NCBI GenBank assembly: GCA_024682015.1
Contig: JAIKZT010000017.1
Coordinates: 1-15,814 of the forward strand
DNA: 15,814 nucleotides
Source of the DNA: Clostridia bacterium
Lineage (GTDB): Bacteria; Bacillota; Clostridia; Peptostreptococcales; Anaerovoracaceae
Direction of reading: 5' to 3'
The notes below the pieces were generated by a model. The model worked only from the letters and a program-made list of their open reading frames with translations. It ran no database searches and was not told the origin of the DNA. The position numbers were made by a program, and so were the translations under genes. Positions 6,130 through 12,953 of this stretch are shown here, piece by piece (the first letter of the stretch is position 1; the number at the start of each line of letters is the position of its first letter).

Positions 6130-7318
6130 GACGTCGAAGAAAGCGAACCGGGCAGAGCGGTCCAAGACAAGGGACAGGCGCATCCAGACGGGTTCCATCG
6201 CGCTTCGCATCGCGCTGGGATCGGCGCTCTTTCTGCTGCTCGCGTTCGTCGTCGTGGATCTGGTCGTGGTCGCCATCGAAGCCTGGCCGCAGGTCTCCCT
6301 CGTGGGCCGAAGCGCCGAAGGGTGGCAGCAGGCCCTGGAGACGTGCTGGGACGTGATGCGCAGCCAGCGCTTCGACATCCTGCTGAAGATCGAAGGCGTG
6401 ATCGTCCTGCTGCGGCTGCTCGTGGAGACGCTGCGCGTGAGGAAACACCTGAAGCCGCTGGACGAGATGGCGCGGGCGGCCATGGACTTAAGCAACATCG
6501 ACGTGAGCCTGGACGAGCGCTTCGCCAAGCTCGAAAGCGCCATCGACCAGCTGAGCCCCGCCGCGGAAGATGCGGCGATCTCGACGGGCGACGCGGAGCT
6601 GGAGGGCTTGGAGAGCGCGGTAAACAAGCTCGTGCTGCGCATGCGGGAGTCCTACCGCCAGCAGGCCCGCTTCGTGTCGGACGCCTCGCACGAGCTGCGC
6701 ACGCCGATCGCGGTCATCAAGGGTTACGCGGACATGCTCGACCGCTGGGGCAAGGAGGACGAGAGCATCCTGGAGGAATCCATCCAGGCCATCAAGACGG
6801 AGAGCGACAGCATGCAGCACCTCGTGGAGCAGCTGCTATTCCTGGCGCGGGGCGATTCGGGCCGCACGCCGGTCGAGATGGCGCCCGTCAGCCTGTCCGC
6901 CATGGTGAAGGAGGTCTGTGAGGAGTCGGCCATGATCGACGAAGCCCACGGCTACCAGCTGATCGAGGGTCCCGCGGTGACCGCTACGGGGGACGCCTCC
7001 CTGCTGAAGCAGACGGCGCGCATCCTCGTGCAGAACGCGGCGAAGTATTCGCCCGAAGGCACCGAGATCCGGCTGCGCGCCTTTACAAAGGACGGCCGGC
7101 CCGCGTTTTCCGTGGAGGACGAGGGTATCGGCATGGACGGCGAAGCGCAGACGCACATGTTTGAACGCTTCTACCGCGCGGACGATTCGCGGGCGCGGGC
7201 GAGCGGCGGCTCGGGCCTGGGCCTCGCCATCGCGAAGTGGATCGTGGACCGGCATGGCGGCCGTTTCGAGGTGGTCTCCCGCAAAGACATCGGCACGCGC
7301 ATCAGCGTGATCCTATAA
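6122..7318 (+). CDS. Membrane sensor histidine kinase, partner of the upstream regulator
   Basis: A 398-residue kinase. A basic cytoplasmic N terminus (1-22) precedes membrane segment 1 (about 27-53), a short outside loop (about 54-83) and a second hydrophobic segment (about 85-104). A HAMP-like linker with 'LKPLDEMARAA' follows. The dimerisation domain has the H-box 'DASHELRTPIAVIKGY' with phospho-acceptor His190. The ATPase domain has the N-box (Asn305 in 'ILVQNAAKYSPEG'), the G1 box DEGIG (333-337) and the G2 box GGSGLGLAI (362-370). All catalytic parts are present. The external loop of only about 30 residues suggests sensing within the membrane or of an envelope protein rather than a large ligand domain. 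The start codon lies inside the end of the regulator gene. Confidence 0.93.
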   Translation: MSRTSKKANRAERSKTRDRRIQTGSIALRIALGSALFLLLAFVVVDLVVVAIEAWPQVSLVGRSAEGWQQALETCWDVMRSQRFDILLKIEGVIVLLRLLVETLRVRKHLKPLDEMARAAMDLSNIDVSLDERFAKLESAIDQLSPAAEDAAISTGDAELEGLESAVNKLVLRMRESYRQQARFVSDASHELRTPIAVIKGYADMLDRWGKEDESILEESIQAIKTESDSMQHLVEQLLFLARGDSGRTPVEMAPVSLSAMVKEVCEESAMIDEAHGYQLIEGPAVTATGDASLLKQTARILVQNAAKYSPEGTEIRLRAFTKDGRPAFSVEDEGIGMDGEAQTHMFERFYRADDSRARASGGSGLGLAIAKWIVDRHGGRFEVVSRKDIGTRISVIL

Positions 7319-7321
7319 AAA

Positions 7322-7380
7322 TGAGACAGGGGGACGGTTCCTTGTCCCAAAATGGGACAAGGAACCGTCCCCCTGTCTCA
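7322..7380. repeat. Perfect 28-bp inverted repeat (REP-like), GAGACA type; bidirectional terminator
   Basis: Arms 7322-7349 and 7353-7380 are exact reverse complements with only AAA between them. The arm begins TGAGACAGGGGGACGGTTCC and ends TTGTCCCA. It lies three bases after the kinase stop codon and 17 bases before the stop of the convergent rubredoxin gene, so the stem could end transcription from both sides. Palindromes with a GGGACGGTTCC core are, to my knowledge, scattered through many clostridial genomes and are often linked with REP-associated (Y1) transposases; no such transposase is in this window. Confidence 0.9.
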
Positions 7381-7397
7381 ATCGTATTCTGAAAAAC

Positions 7398-7553
7398 TTA
7401 TGCCTTTTCGAAGGCGTCCTTGCCCAGACCGCAGACGGGGCAGACCCAATCTTCGGGCAGATCTTCGAAGGCGGTGCCGGGAGCGATGCCGTTGTCGGGA
7501 TCGCCTACGGCCGGATCGTATTCATAACTGCAGGGGCATACGTACTTATCCAT
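7398..7553 (-). CDS. Rubredoxin with unusual CxC first metal knuckle
   Basis: A 51-residue protein, the usual rubredoxin size: 'DPAVGDPDNGIAPGTAFEDLPEDWVCPVCGLGKDAF' is spread over residues 13-48 and is near-consensus. The second iron-binding pair is normal (Cys38-P-V-Cys41-G). The first pair reads Y-V-C-P-C-S-Y, that is Cys6 and Cys8 with one residue between them and Ser instead of Gly after, where rubredoxins normally have C-x-x-C-G-Y. The DNA shows TGC CCC TGC AGT, so a frameshift is excluded. Rubredoxins carry one electron on a single Fe(Cys)4 centre, for example to peroxide- or superoxide-reducing enzymes. It is co-transcribed with the DUF1508 gene 26 bases upstream and has AAGGAG nine bases before the ATG. 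Confidence 0.93.
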   Translation of the reverse strand: MDKYVCPCSYEYDPAVGDPDNGIAPGTAFEDLPEDWVCPVCGLGKDAFEKA

Positions 7554-7579
7554 CGTTCGTGTCTCCTTCAATCGTCTCG

Positions 7580-7951
7580 TTATTCTTCTTCCATGACCGC
7601 TTCGGAATCGGCGTTCTTGCGGACGCTTTCGATGCCGTTCTTGCAGCCGCTCATGCTGGAGTAGCCTTCGGAAGCGAGAATGGGCTCGCCGTTGGCGGCC
7701 TTCAGTCTGAATCTGGTCTCGCCGGCCTTGTCGGTGTAGATCTCGAACTTGGGATTCTTGACCTTCTCGAAACCTTCCTTGGTCTGGTCTTCGATTTCGG
7801 CGACGGGCGCGTTCTTGGCGACGCTGGCGATGCCGTTCCTGCAGCTGTCCAGAGCCTTGTAAACTTCGGACGTGCCGATGATCTCGCCGTTGCCCGCCTT
7901 CAGACGGAACGTGAAGCCGGTCTTGGTCTCTCTGATAACATATTTGCCCAT
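7580..7951 (-). CDS. DUF1508 (YegP-like) tandem-repeat protein
   Basis: A 123-residue protein with two DUF1508 units: residues 10-48 (GFTFRLKAGNGEIIGTSE, then CRNGIASVAKNA) and 67-114 (ETRFRLKAANGEPILASE, then CKNGIESVRKNA). This two-repeat form matches E. coli YegP and relatives, small proteins of unknown biochemical role. A linker (49-66) separates the units and an acidic tail ends the protein. It is the first gene of a two-gene unit with rubredoxin. The ribosome binding site AAGGAGGA lies five bases before the ATG. The partner and an FNR-like palindrome at the promoter hint at expression tied to redox state; this is inference. Confidence 0.9.
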   Translation of the reverse strand: MGKYVIRETKTGFTFRLKAGNGEIIGTSEVYKALDSCRNGIASVAKNAPVAEIEDQTKEGFEKVKNPKFEIYTDKAGETRFRLKAANGEPILASEGYSSMSGCKNGIESVRKNADSEAVMEEE

Positions 7952-7983
7952 GGGTGTCCTCCTTATTGTACAAGCAGGGGTTG

Positions 7984-7997
7984 TTGATATATATCAT
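7984..7997. promoter_or_regulatory. FNR/CRP-like palindrome at the DUF1508-rubredoxin promoter
   Basis: TTGAT-ATAT-ATCAT matches the FNR consensus TTGAT-N4-ATCAA at nine of ten positions. It contains a perfect 12-base palindrome, TGATATATATCA (7985-7996). It overlaps the predicted transcription start (near 7995 on the minus strand), a place where a bound protein would repress. No regulator gene of the CRP/FNR family is in the window. Confidence 0.4.
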
Positions 7998-8001
7998 TTC
8001 A

Positions 8002-8010
8002 AGTATAGCA
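8002..8010 (-). promoter_or_regulatory. Extended -10 promoter of the DUF1508-rubredoxin unit
   Basis: On the minus strand the bases read TGCTATACT: a TATACT -10 (8002-8007) with the extended TG. At 17 bases upstream lies TTCCAT (8025-8030), a poor -35. The leader to the ATG at 7951 would be about 45 bases. Confidence 0.5.
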
Positions 8011-8076
8011 CGAAAAAATAATAAATGGAAGCCAAAGCCGCAAATGCAAGCAAGTCTCCCCAAGCCGCCCAAAGTA

Positions 8077-8085
8077 TGATATACT
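8077..8085 (+). promoter_or_regulatory. Extended -10 promoter of the gdpP-rplI-dnaB operon
   Basis: TGATATACT contains TATACT (8080-8085) with the extended TG, nearly identical to the TGATATAAT at 1215-1223. No clear -35 is present. A start near 8092 gives a leader of about 38 bases. Confidence 0.55.
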
Positions 8086-8105
8086 ATAGTGTCTTATTCG
8101 GTGGA

Positions 8106-8132
8106 ATGGCCCCTGTAGGAAGGAGGGCCCAT
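8106..8132 (+). promoter_or_regulatory. Hairpin over the gdpP ribosome binding site and start codon
   Basis: ATGGCCC (8106-8112) can pair with GGGCCCAT (8125-8132), seven pairs with one bulged C. The 3' arm includes the end of the Shine-Dalgarno GGAAGGAGGG and the first two bases of the ATG at 8131. The fold would reduce translation initiation. Whether it forms in the cell is not known. Confidence 0.35.
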
Positions 8133-9867
8133 GAACAGCAAATTCCTGCACAACCTGATCCGCGGATTTACCCGGGTGGACATGATCGTCATGATCGTCC
8201 TGTGCCTGGTCATTCTGTGGTTCAACGTCTACGCGGGCATCGTCTGTCTCATTCTGGTGGGCGCGCTCAGCATCTATCACACGAAACTGCTCGGCACCGC
8301 CTCGGAGGATGCGCTGGAGGAGTACAACGCCAGCGTGATCCGCGAGCACATGGATGCCGCGGGGATCAACGCGGACGGCACGCTTACGGACAAAGCCGCC
8401 GCGGCGGAGATCGAACGGCTGAAAAAGGCCAGCGAGGACAGCGCCAGCTGCATAGCGCTCATCAACATCGACAACTACGACGAACTGCTGGCCAGTTCGC
8501 CGGCGGAAGAGCAGTCCGGCATCAGCGCCGAGATCGACAAAAAGATCCGCGCGTGGACGCAGTACATGGACGCGGCCGTTACGCGGGTGCGCAGCAACCG
8601 CTATCTCGCCCAGTTCGAGAACCGCTGTCTGGCGGAGCAGCGCCGCAGCCAGTTCCCCATCATCAACCAAATGCACGAGGTCGAGACGCAGGCGGATTTC
8701 CCGACGTCCATCTCCATCGGCATCGGGGCGGGCAGCGAGAGCTTTTCCAAGCTGCAGGATCTGGCCGAGGAAGCCATGGACCTGGCGCTCGGCAGAGGCG
8801 GCGACCAGGCAGTCATCAAGAGCGCCGGCGGCGACATCGAGTACTTCGGCGGCAGCCTGCCATCGGTGGAGAAGCGCAACAAAGGGCGGGCACGCATCGT
8901 GGCGCACGTTCTCATGCAGCTCGTCAAGTCGTCGGACCGCGTGCTCATCATGGGACACTCGCGGCCGGACATGGACTCCATCGGCTCTGCCATCGGCATG
9001 TACACGTTCGCCAAGAGCGCGGGAAAGCCGGCGGACATCATCCTGAACGACGTGGGCCAGGCCATAGACGTTATTTACGGGGCAGCTCTGAAAGCGGGCA
9101 GCTACAGCTTCATCTCCAGCGAGAAGGCGCTGCAGCTCGTCACGAGCGACACGCTCGTCATCCTCGTGGATACGCACATCCCGCAGATCACGGAGTGTCC
9201 GGAGATCTTCGAGAAGGCTCCGAAAGTCGCGGTCATCGACCACCACCGCAAGTCGAAGGACGCGGTCGACAACCCCACGCTCATGCACATGGAGACGTAC
9301 GCGTCTTCGGCGAGCGAGCTCGTTACGGAGCTGTTGCAGTACGCGGTGGACAAGAGCGACATCGGCAAGTTCGATGCGGAAGCGCTGCTGGCGGGCATCA
9401 TCGTGGACACGAAGAGCTTCGCGATCAACACGGGCGTGAGGACGTTTGAAGCCGCCAGCTGGCTGAGGCGCATGGGCGCGGACATTCCCACCGTGCGCAG
9501 TTTCTTCAAGCTGCGGCTGGATTTCTTCAAGAAGAAGAGCAACATCATCGCCAGCGCCGAGATCCTGCCGGGAGGCATCGCCGTGGCCTACACGCGCGAC
9601 ACGGATCCCGCCATGCAGGTGCTGGTGGCGCAGGCGGCGGACGAACTGCTGGACATTCGCGGGGTCACCGCCGCGTTTGCCGCGGGCAGAGGCGTGAACC
9701 GCACCATGGTCTCGGCGAGGTCCCTGGGCCAGCTGAACGTGCAGACGGTCATGGAAAAGATGGGCGGAGGCGGCCACATCAACATCGCCGCAGCCCAGGT
9801 GGAAGAAGGGCCGGAAGAGGCCATCGCAAGAGTAGTAAGCATCATGAGGGAAACCGGGCTCATGTAG
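8131..9867 (+). CDS. gdpP: Cyclic-di-AMP phosphodiesterase GdpP (YybT), apparently without PAS domain
   Basis: A 578-residue membrane protein that should hydrolyse c-di-AMP to pApA. Two membrane helices (about 16-31 and 33-49) are followed by a 55-residue acidic/coiled linker, a degenerate GGDEF domain (about 106-240, with 'LINIDNYDELL' and 'GRGGDQAVIKSAGGDIEYFGG'), a DHH domain and a DHHA1 domain. The metal ligands are all present: H276 and D280/D282 (GHSRPDMDS), D347 (VDTH), D370-H371-H372 and D426 (IIVDTK). The DHHA1 motif is GGGGH (545-549). Family members are usually about 650-660 residues and have a PAS domain between the helices and GGDEF; here there is no room for it. It heads the conserved gdpP-rplI-dnaB operon, with rplI 28 bases downstream. 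Confidence 0.93.
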   Translation: MNSKFLHNLIRGFTRVDMIVMIVLCLVILWFNVYAGIVCLILVGALSIYHTKLLGTASEDALEEYNASVIREHMDAAGINADGTLTDKAAAAEIERLKKASEDSASCIALINIDNYDELLASSPAEEQSGISAEIDKKIRAWTQYMDAAVTRVRSNRYLAQFENRCLAEQRRSQFPIINQMHEVETQADFPTSISIGIGAGSESFSKLQDLAEEAMDLALGRGGDQAVIKSAGGDIEYFGGSLPSVEKRNKGRARIVAHVLMQLVKSSDRVLIMGHSRPDMDSIGSAIGMYTFAKSAGKPADIILNDVGQAIDVIYGAALKAGSYSFISSEKALQLVTSDTLVILVDTHIPQITECPEIFEKAPKVAVIDHHRKSKDAVDNPTLMHMETYASSASELVTELLQYAVDKSDIGKFDAEALLAGIIVDTKSFAINTGVRTFEAASWLRRMGADIPTVRSFFKLRLDFFKKKSNIIASAEILPGGIAVAYTRDTDPAMQVLVAQAADELLDIRGVTAAFAAGRGVNRTMVSARSLGQLNVQTVMEKMGGGGHINIAAAQVEEGPEEAIARVVSIMRETGLM

Positions 9868-9895
9868 CCCCTCCCTGTGCGGAAAGGATAGAACA

Positions 9896-10342
9896 ATGCA
9901 GGTCATTTTACTGAAGGACGTCAAGGGTCAGGGCAAGGCGGGAGAGATCGTGAAGGTCTCCGACGGATTCGCGCGCAACATGCTCTTCCCCAAGAAACTG
10001 GCGATGGAGGCGACTCCCGCCAACATGAAGATCCTCGAAAAGAAGAAAGCGCAGATCGAAGCGCAGCGGGCTATCGACAAGCAGGTCGCCGAGGACATCA
10101 AGGCGAAGGTCGAAGCGCGGCCCATCAAGATCATCTCCAAGGCCGGCGATTCCGGCCGGCTGTTCGGCGCCATCACCTCCAAGGACATCGCCGAAGCCAT
10201 CCAGAAGGAGTTCCTCGTGGAGCTCGACAAGAAGAAGATCGATCTGGAGGCGCCGATCAAGCAGGTCGGCCCCGCGCAGGTCATGCTGAAGCTCTTCCCG
10301 GGCGTTACGGCCAAGTGCCGCATCGACGTGGAAGTGGAATAG
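9896..10342 (+). CDS. rplI: 50S ribosomal protein L9
   Basis: A 148-residue protein, the normal L9 length. The N-terminal rRNA-binding domain has the family signature 'GKAGEIVKVSDGFARNMLFPKKLA' spread over residues 14-37. A long charged helix (about 42-75) joins it to the C-terminal domain, which has 'GRLFGAITSKDIAEAI' and ends 'KLFPGVTAKCRIDVEVE'. L9 binds 23S rRNA at the base of the L1 stalk and helps limit frameshifting. GGAAAGGA lies seven bases before the ATG. The position between gdpP and dnaB is conserved in Firmicutes. Its last codons and stop overlap the ribosome binding site of dnaB. Confidence 0.97.
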   Translation: MQVILLKDVKGQGKAGEIVKVSDGFARNMLFPKKLAMEATPANMKILEKKKAQIEAQRAIDKQVAEDIKAKVEARPIKIISKAGDSGRLFGAITSKDIAEAIQKEFLVELDKKKIDLEAPIKQVGPAQVMLKLFPGVTAKCRIDVEVE

Positions 10343-10351
10343 GAGGCCCCG

Positions 10352-11704
10352 GTGAGCCAGATGGAACGCATTCCGCCGCATAACGACGAGGCGGAAAAGA
10401 GCGTGCTCGGCGCGATCCTCATCGACAAGGAAGCGTTTTACGGCGTGTCCGACATCCTGAAGCCGGGCGATTTTTACGCGAAAAGCCATCAGGAGATCTA
10501 TCAGAGCATGATGGATCTGTTTCAGCGCGGCGAGCCCATCGATGCGGTCACGGTGTCCGAGAGTTTGAAGCGCCGGAGCATCCTGGAGGCGGTCGGCGGG
10601 CGGGGCTACATCGCCCTGCTGTCCACCGTGGTCCCCACGACGGCGAACGTCACGCAGTATGCGAAGATCGTCGCCGAAAAAGCCATGCTGCGGCGGCTCA
10701 TCGACGCGGCCGGGGAGATCGTGCAGCAGAGCTTTAATGAGGGACTCGAGACCGACAAGGTCGTCGATTTCGCGGAATCCAAGATCTTCGACGTCGCCAG
10801 GACGAAGCAGACGACCGAGTATACGGACCTGCGCGACGTGCTGCGGGTCAATCTCGAGACGATCACCGACGCGAGGGCGCGGGGCGGTGCTTTGCCGGGC
10901 ATCGAGACGCATTTCAAGGATCTCGACAGGGCGCTGAACGGCCTGCACAAATCGGACCTCCTCATCATCGCGGCCCGTCCGTCCATGGGAAAGACGGCTC
11001 TTGCGCTGAACATCGCCCAGAACGTGGCGCTGAAGGGAGACGGCCGCGTGGTCATCTTCTCCGTGGAAATGGCCAAGGAAGCCCTCGGCAACCGCCTCAT
11101 CGCCATGGAGGCGCGGGTGGACAGCAAGAAGCTGGAGACCGGCAACCTCAACGACGACGAGATGGAGAACGTGCTGGAAGCGGTCAACCGGATGTCGGAG
11201 AAGGACATCATCATCGACGCGACGCCGGGCATCAGCGCCATGGAGATGCGCAACAAGTGCCGGCGGATCAACGCCGCGCGCAAGGTCGACCTCATCGTCG
11301 TGGACTACCTGCAGATCATGTCCGCGGCGCAGACGAGGGACAGCCGCCAGAACGAGGTGGCCGAGATCTCCCGCGACTTAAAGCAGCTCGCTCGCGAGAT
11401 GGAATGCCCTGTCATCGTGCTGTCGCAGCTGTCCAGAGCCTCGGAAAAGCGCCAGGGCGGGCATAGGCCCATGCTGTCGGACCTGCGCGACTCGGGCGCC
11501 ATCGAACAGGATGCCGACGTCGTCATGTTCCTGCACAGAGAGGACTATTACCGCGGCGCGGACGAACCGAAGGACAACATCTGCGAGGTCATCATCGCCA
11601 AGCAGCGCAACGGTGAAACGGGCACGGAGAGGCTGCGGTGGATCCCGCAGTACACGAAGTTCGCGAACTTCATCAAGGACGGGGACATCCCCCTCGGACA
11701 GTGA
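10352..11704 (+). CDS. dnaB: Replicative DNA helicase DnaB
   Basis: A 450-residue RecA-fold hexameric helicase that unwinds DNA at the replication fork. The N-terminal primase-binding domain starts 'IPPHNDEAEKSVLGAIL'. The motor domain has Walker A 'ARPSMGKTAL' (Lys214, Thr215), Walker B 'LIVVDYLQIM' (Asp318), 'VIVLSQLSR' and the 'AKQRNG' motif with the likely arginine finger Arg419. All motifs are intact and the length is normal (the same protein is called DnaC in Bacillus subtilis). The start is GTG at 10352: AGGAGG (10341-10346), overlapping the rplI stop, lies five bases before it, while the in-frame ATG at 10361 is too far away. The next gene, DnaD-like, starts one base after the stop. 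Confidence 0.97.
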   Translation: MSQMERIPPHNDEAEKSVLGAILIDKEAFYGVSDILKPGDFYAKSHQEIYQSMMDLFQRGEPIDAVTVSESLKRRSILEAVGGRGYIALLSTVVPTTANVTQYAKIVAEKAMLRRLIDAAGEIVQQSFNEGLETDKVVDFAESKIFDVARTKQTTEYTDLRDVLRVNLETITDARARGGALPGIETHFKDLDRALNGLHKSDLLIIAARPSMGKTALALNIAQNVALKGDGRVVIFSVEMAKEALGNRLIAMEARVDSKKLETGNLNDDEMENVLEAVNRMSEKDIIIDATPGISAMEMRNKCRRINAARKVDLIVVDYLQIMSAAQTRDSRQNEVAEISRDLKQLAREMECPVIVLSQLSRASEKRQGGHRPMLSDLRDSGAIEQDADVVMFLHREDYYRGADEPKDNICEVIIAKQRNGETGTERLRWIPQYTKFANFIKDGDIPLGQ

Positions 11705-11705
11705 T

Positions 11706-12953
11706 ATGGAATTCAGCAAGCAGAACGTCTCCAACTACTATCTGTACGATACGCAGGTGGAGAACCTGTTCTTATCCGAATATATGGCGCTCGCGCCGGG
11801 AGAGTACGTCAAGGCGTACCTGCTGGCGCTGCTTCACGCCCAGATGAACCTGCCCATGGACGACGAGGCCCTGGCGAAGGCGCTCAGCCTTCCTGTCGAG
11901 ACGGTGCTCGAGGCCTGGGATTACTGGGAGGAGCGGGGCGTCGTGCGCAGGAGCTATCCCGACCCAAGCAACCGGGAGCGCTTTGAGGTCTATTTCGTGA
12001 ACCTCAAGGAAGAGGCCTTCGGCCGCAGATCGCCGGCGCAGAAGAGCAGCCCTGCCGTGCAGCTGGACGACCGGGAGCTGTCCCGGCTGTACCGCGACGT
12101 GCAGGCAGCGACTGGGCGCATGCTCGAAGCCCGCGAGCCCGAGGAGATCGCCGCGTGGCTTACCGAATACCGGATGAGCCCGGAGTTCATCCTCTACGGG
12201 TACAAGTTCTGCGCGGCCAAGCGCAAGAGCACGCGCAGCCGCTACGTGGGAGAGGTCCTGAAGGACTGGAAGTCCAAGAACCTGTCCACGCCGGCAGACG
12301 TGGAGGAATACCTGTCCGAGATGGACCGGCATTACGACCTGTACCGCCGGATCTTCCGCGAGCTGGGCTTTTCGCGCTCCGCCACGGAGGAGGAAAAGCG
12401 CCTCATGAACAAGTGGTTCGACGATTACGGATTCGATCTTTCCCGCATCTTCGAGGCGTGCAAAAAGACCGCGGGCATCACAAATCCCAACATCCACTAC
12501 GTGGACGCGATCCTCTCGGCCTGGTACAGGGAGGAGCGCGGCGGCAAGGCAGCGGACCTCGGCGCCCAGCAGGGCGGGATCGAAGCGCTCTACGAGAAGG
12601 ACAGGCGGGAGAACGCGGAGAAGACTGAAAGGATCCGCCGTGAAGTCTTCACAAGAATTCCAAGAATAAAGGATATTATGGAGGAACTCCGGGCATGCAG
12701 CATCGACGTGTCGCGCAGCATGCTTTTGGGAGAGAACGGCAAGGCGCGGGCGAACCAGCTCCGCGGACGCATCGAAGAGCTGCGCGCAGAACGCGCCAGG
12801 CTGCTCACGGCCGGCGGGTACAGCCCGCAGGCCCTCGATACCATTTATACGTGCGGCAGGTGCAAGGATACCGGCGTGCTGGAGGACGGCACCCGATGCT
12901 CCTGTTATCAGGAGAAGATGCGCCTGCTCGCGCAGCAGGAAGGACGCGCATGA
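11706..12953 (+). CDS. DnaD-like replication protein fused to a DnaC/DnaI-type N-terminal domain, no AAA+ module
   Basis: A 415-residue protein in the helicase-loading position. Residues 10-100 look like a winged-helix DnaD/DnaB N-terminal domain. Two DnaD C-terminal domains (DnaB_2) follow: about 121-192, with 'YVGEVLKDW', and about 210-274, with 'YVDAILSAW'. Residues 294-415 then resemble the N-terminal part of clostridial helicase loaders: 'RREVFTRIPRIKDI', a coiled 'KARANQLRGRIEELRAE' helix, and a zinc-ribbon-like 'CGRCKDTG...CSCYQEK' (Cys383, 386, 398, 400). In those loaders an AAA+ ATPase of about 200 residues comes next; here the protein stops and the ATG of the next gene overlaps the stop (ATGA). 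The frame runs back to 11511, but the upstream part is dnaB read out of frame; ATG 11706 gives the DnaD start. Confidence 0.85.
   Translation: MEFSKQNVSNYYLYDTQVENLFLSEYMALAPGEYVKAYLLALLHAQMNLPMDDEALAKALSLPVETVLEAWDYWEERGVVRRSYPDPSNRERFEVYFVNLKEEAFGRRSPAQKSSPAVQLDDRELSRLYRDVQAATGRMLEAREPEEIAAWLTEYRMSPEFILYGYKFCAAKRKSTRSRYVGEVLKDWKSKNLSTPADVEEYLSEMDRHYDLYRRIFRELGFSRSATEEEKRLMNKWFDDYGFDLSRIFEACKKTAGITNPNIHYVDAILSAWYREERGGKAADLGAQQGGIEALYEKDRRENAEKTERIRREVFTRIPRIKDIMEELRACSIDVSRSMLLGENGKARANQLRGRIEELRAERARLLTAGGYSPQALDTIYTCGRCKDTGVLEDGTRCSCYQEKMRLLAQQEGRA

Noticed and set aside
7352..7987. Plus-strand open frame over the rubredoxin and DUF1508 genes
   Set aside because: It begins inside the palindromic repeat and is antisense to two clear minus-strand genes.
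7999..9924. Open frame of 641 codons on the minus strand opposite gdpP
   Set aside because: The plus strand carries all catalytic motifs of GdpP; the minus frame has no motif and crosses the gdpP promoter region.
11511..11705. N-terminal extension of the DnaD-like protein
   Set aside because: The stretch is dnaB read in another frame; the ATG at 11706, just after the dnaB stop, gives the expected start.
12695..12949. N-terminal extension of the M23 protein into the DnaD-like gene
   Set aside because: The residues are an out-of-frame copy of the zinc-ribbon region; ATG 12950 has a good ribosome binding site.
12590..12953. Possible frameshift that would restore an AAA+ domain after the zinc-ribbon region
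   Set aside because: All frames after 12953 were considered: the plus frame codes the M23 protein and no Walker A or B motif appears, so the ATPase is truly absent here rather than frame-shifted.
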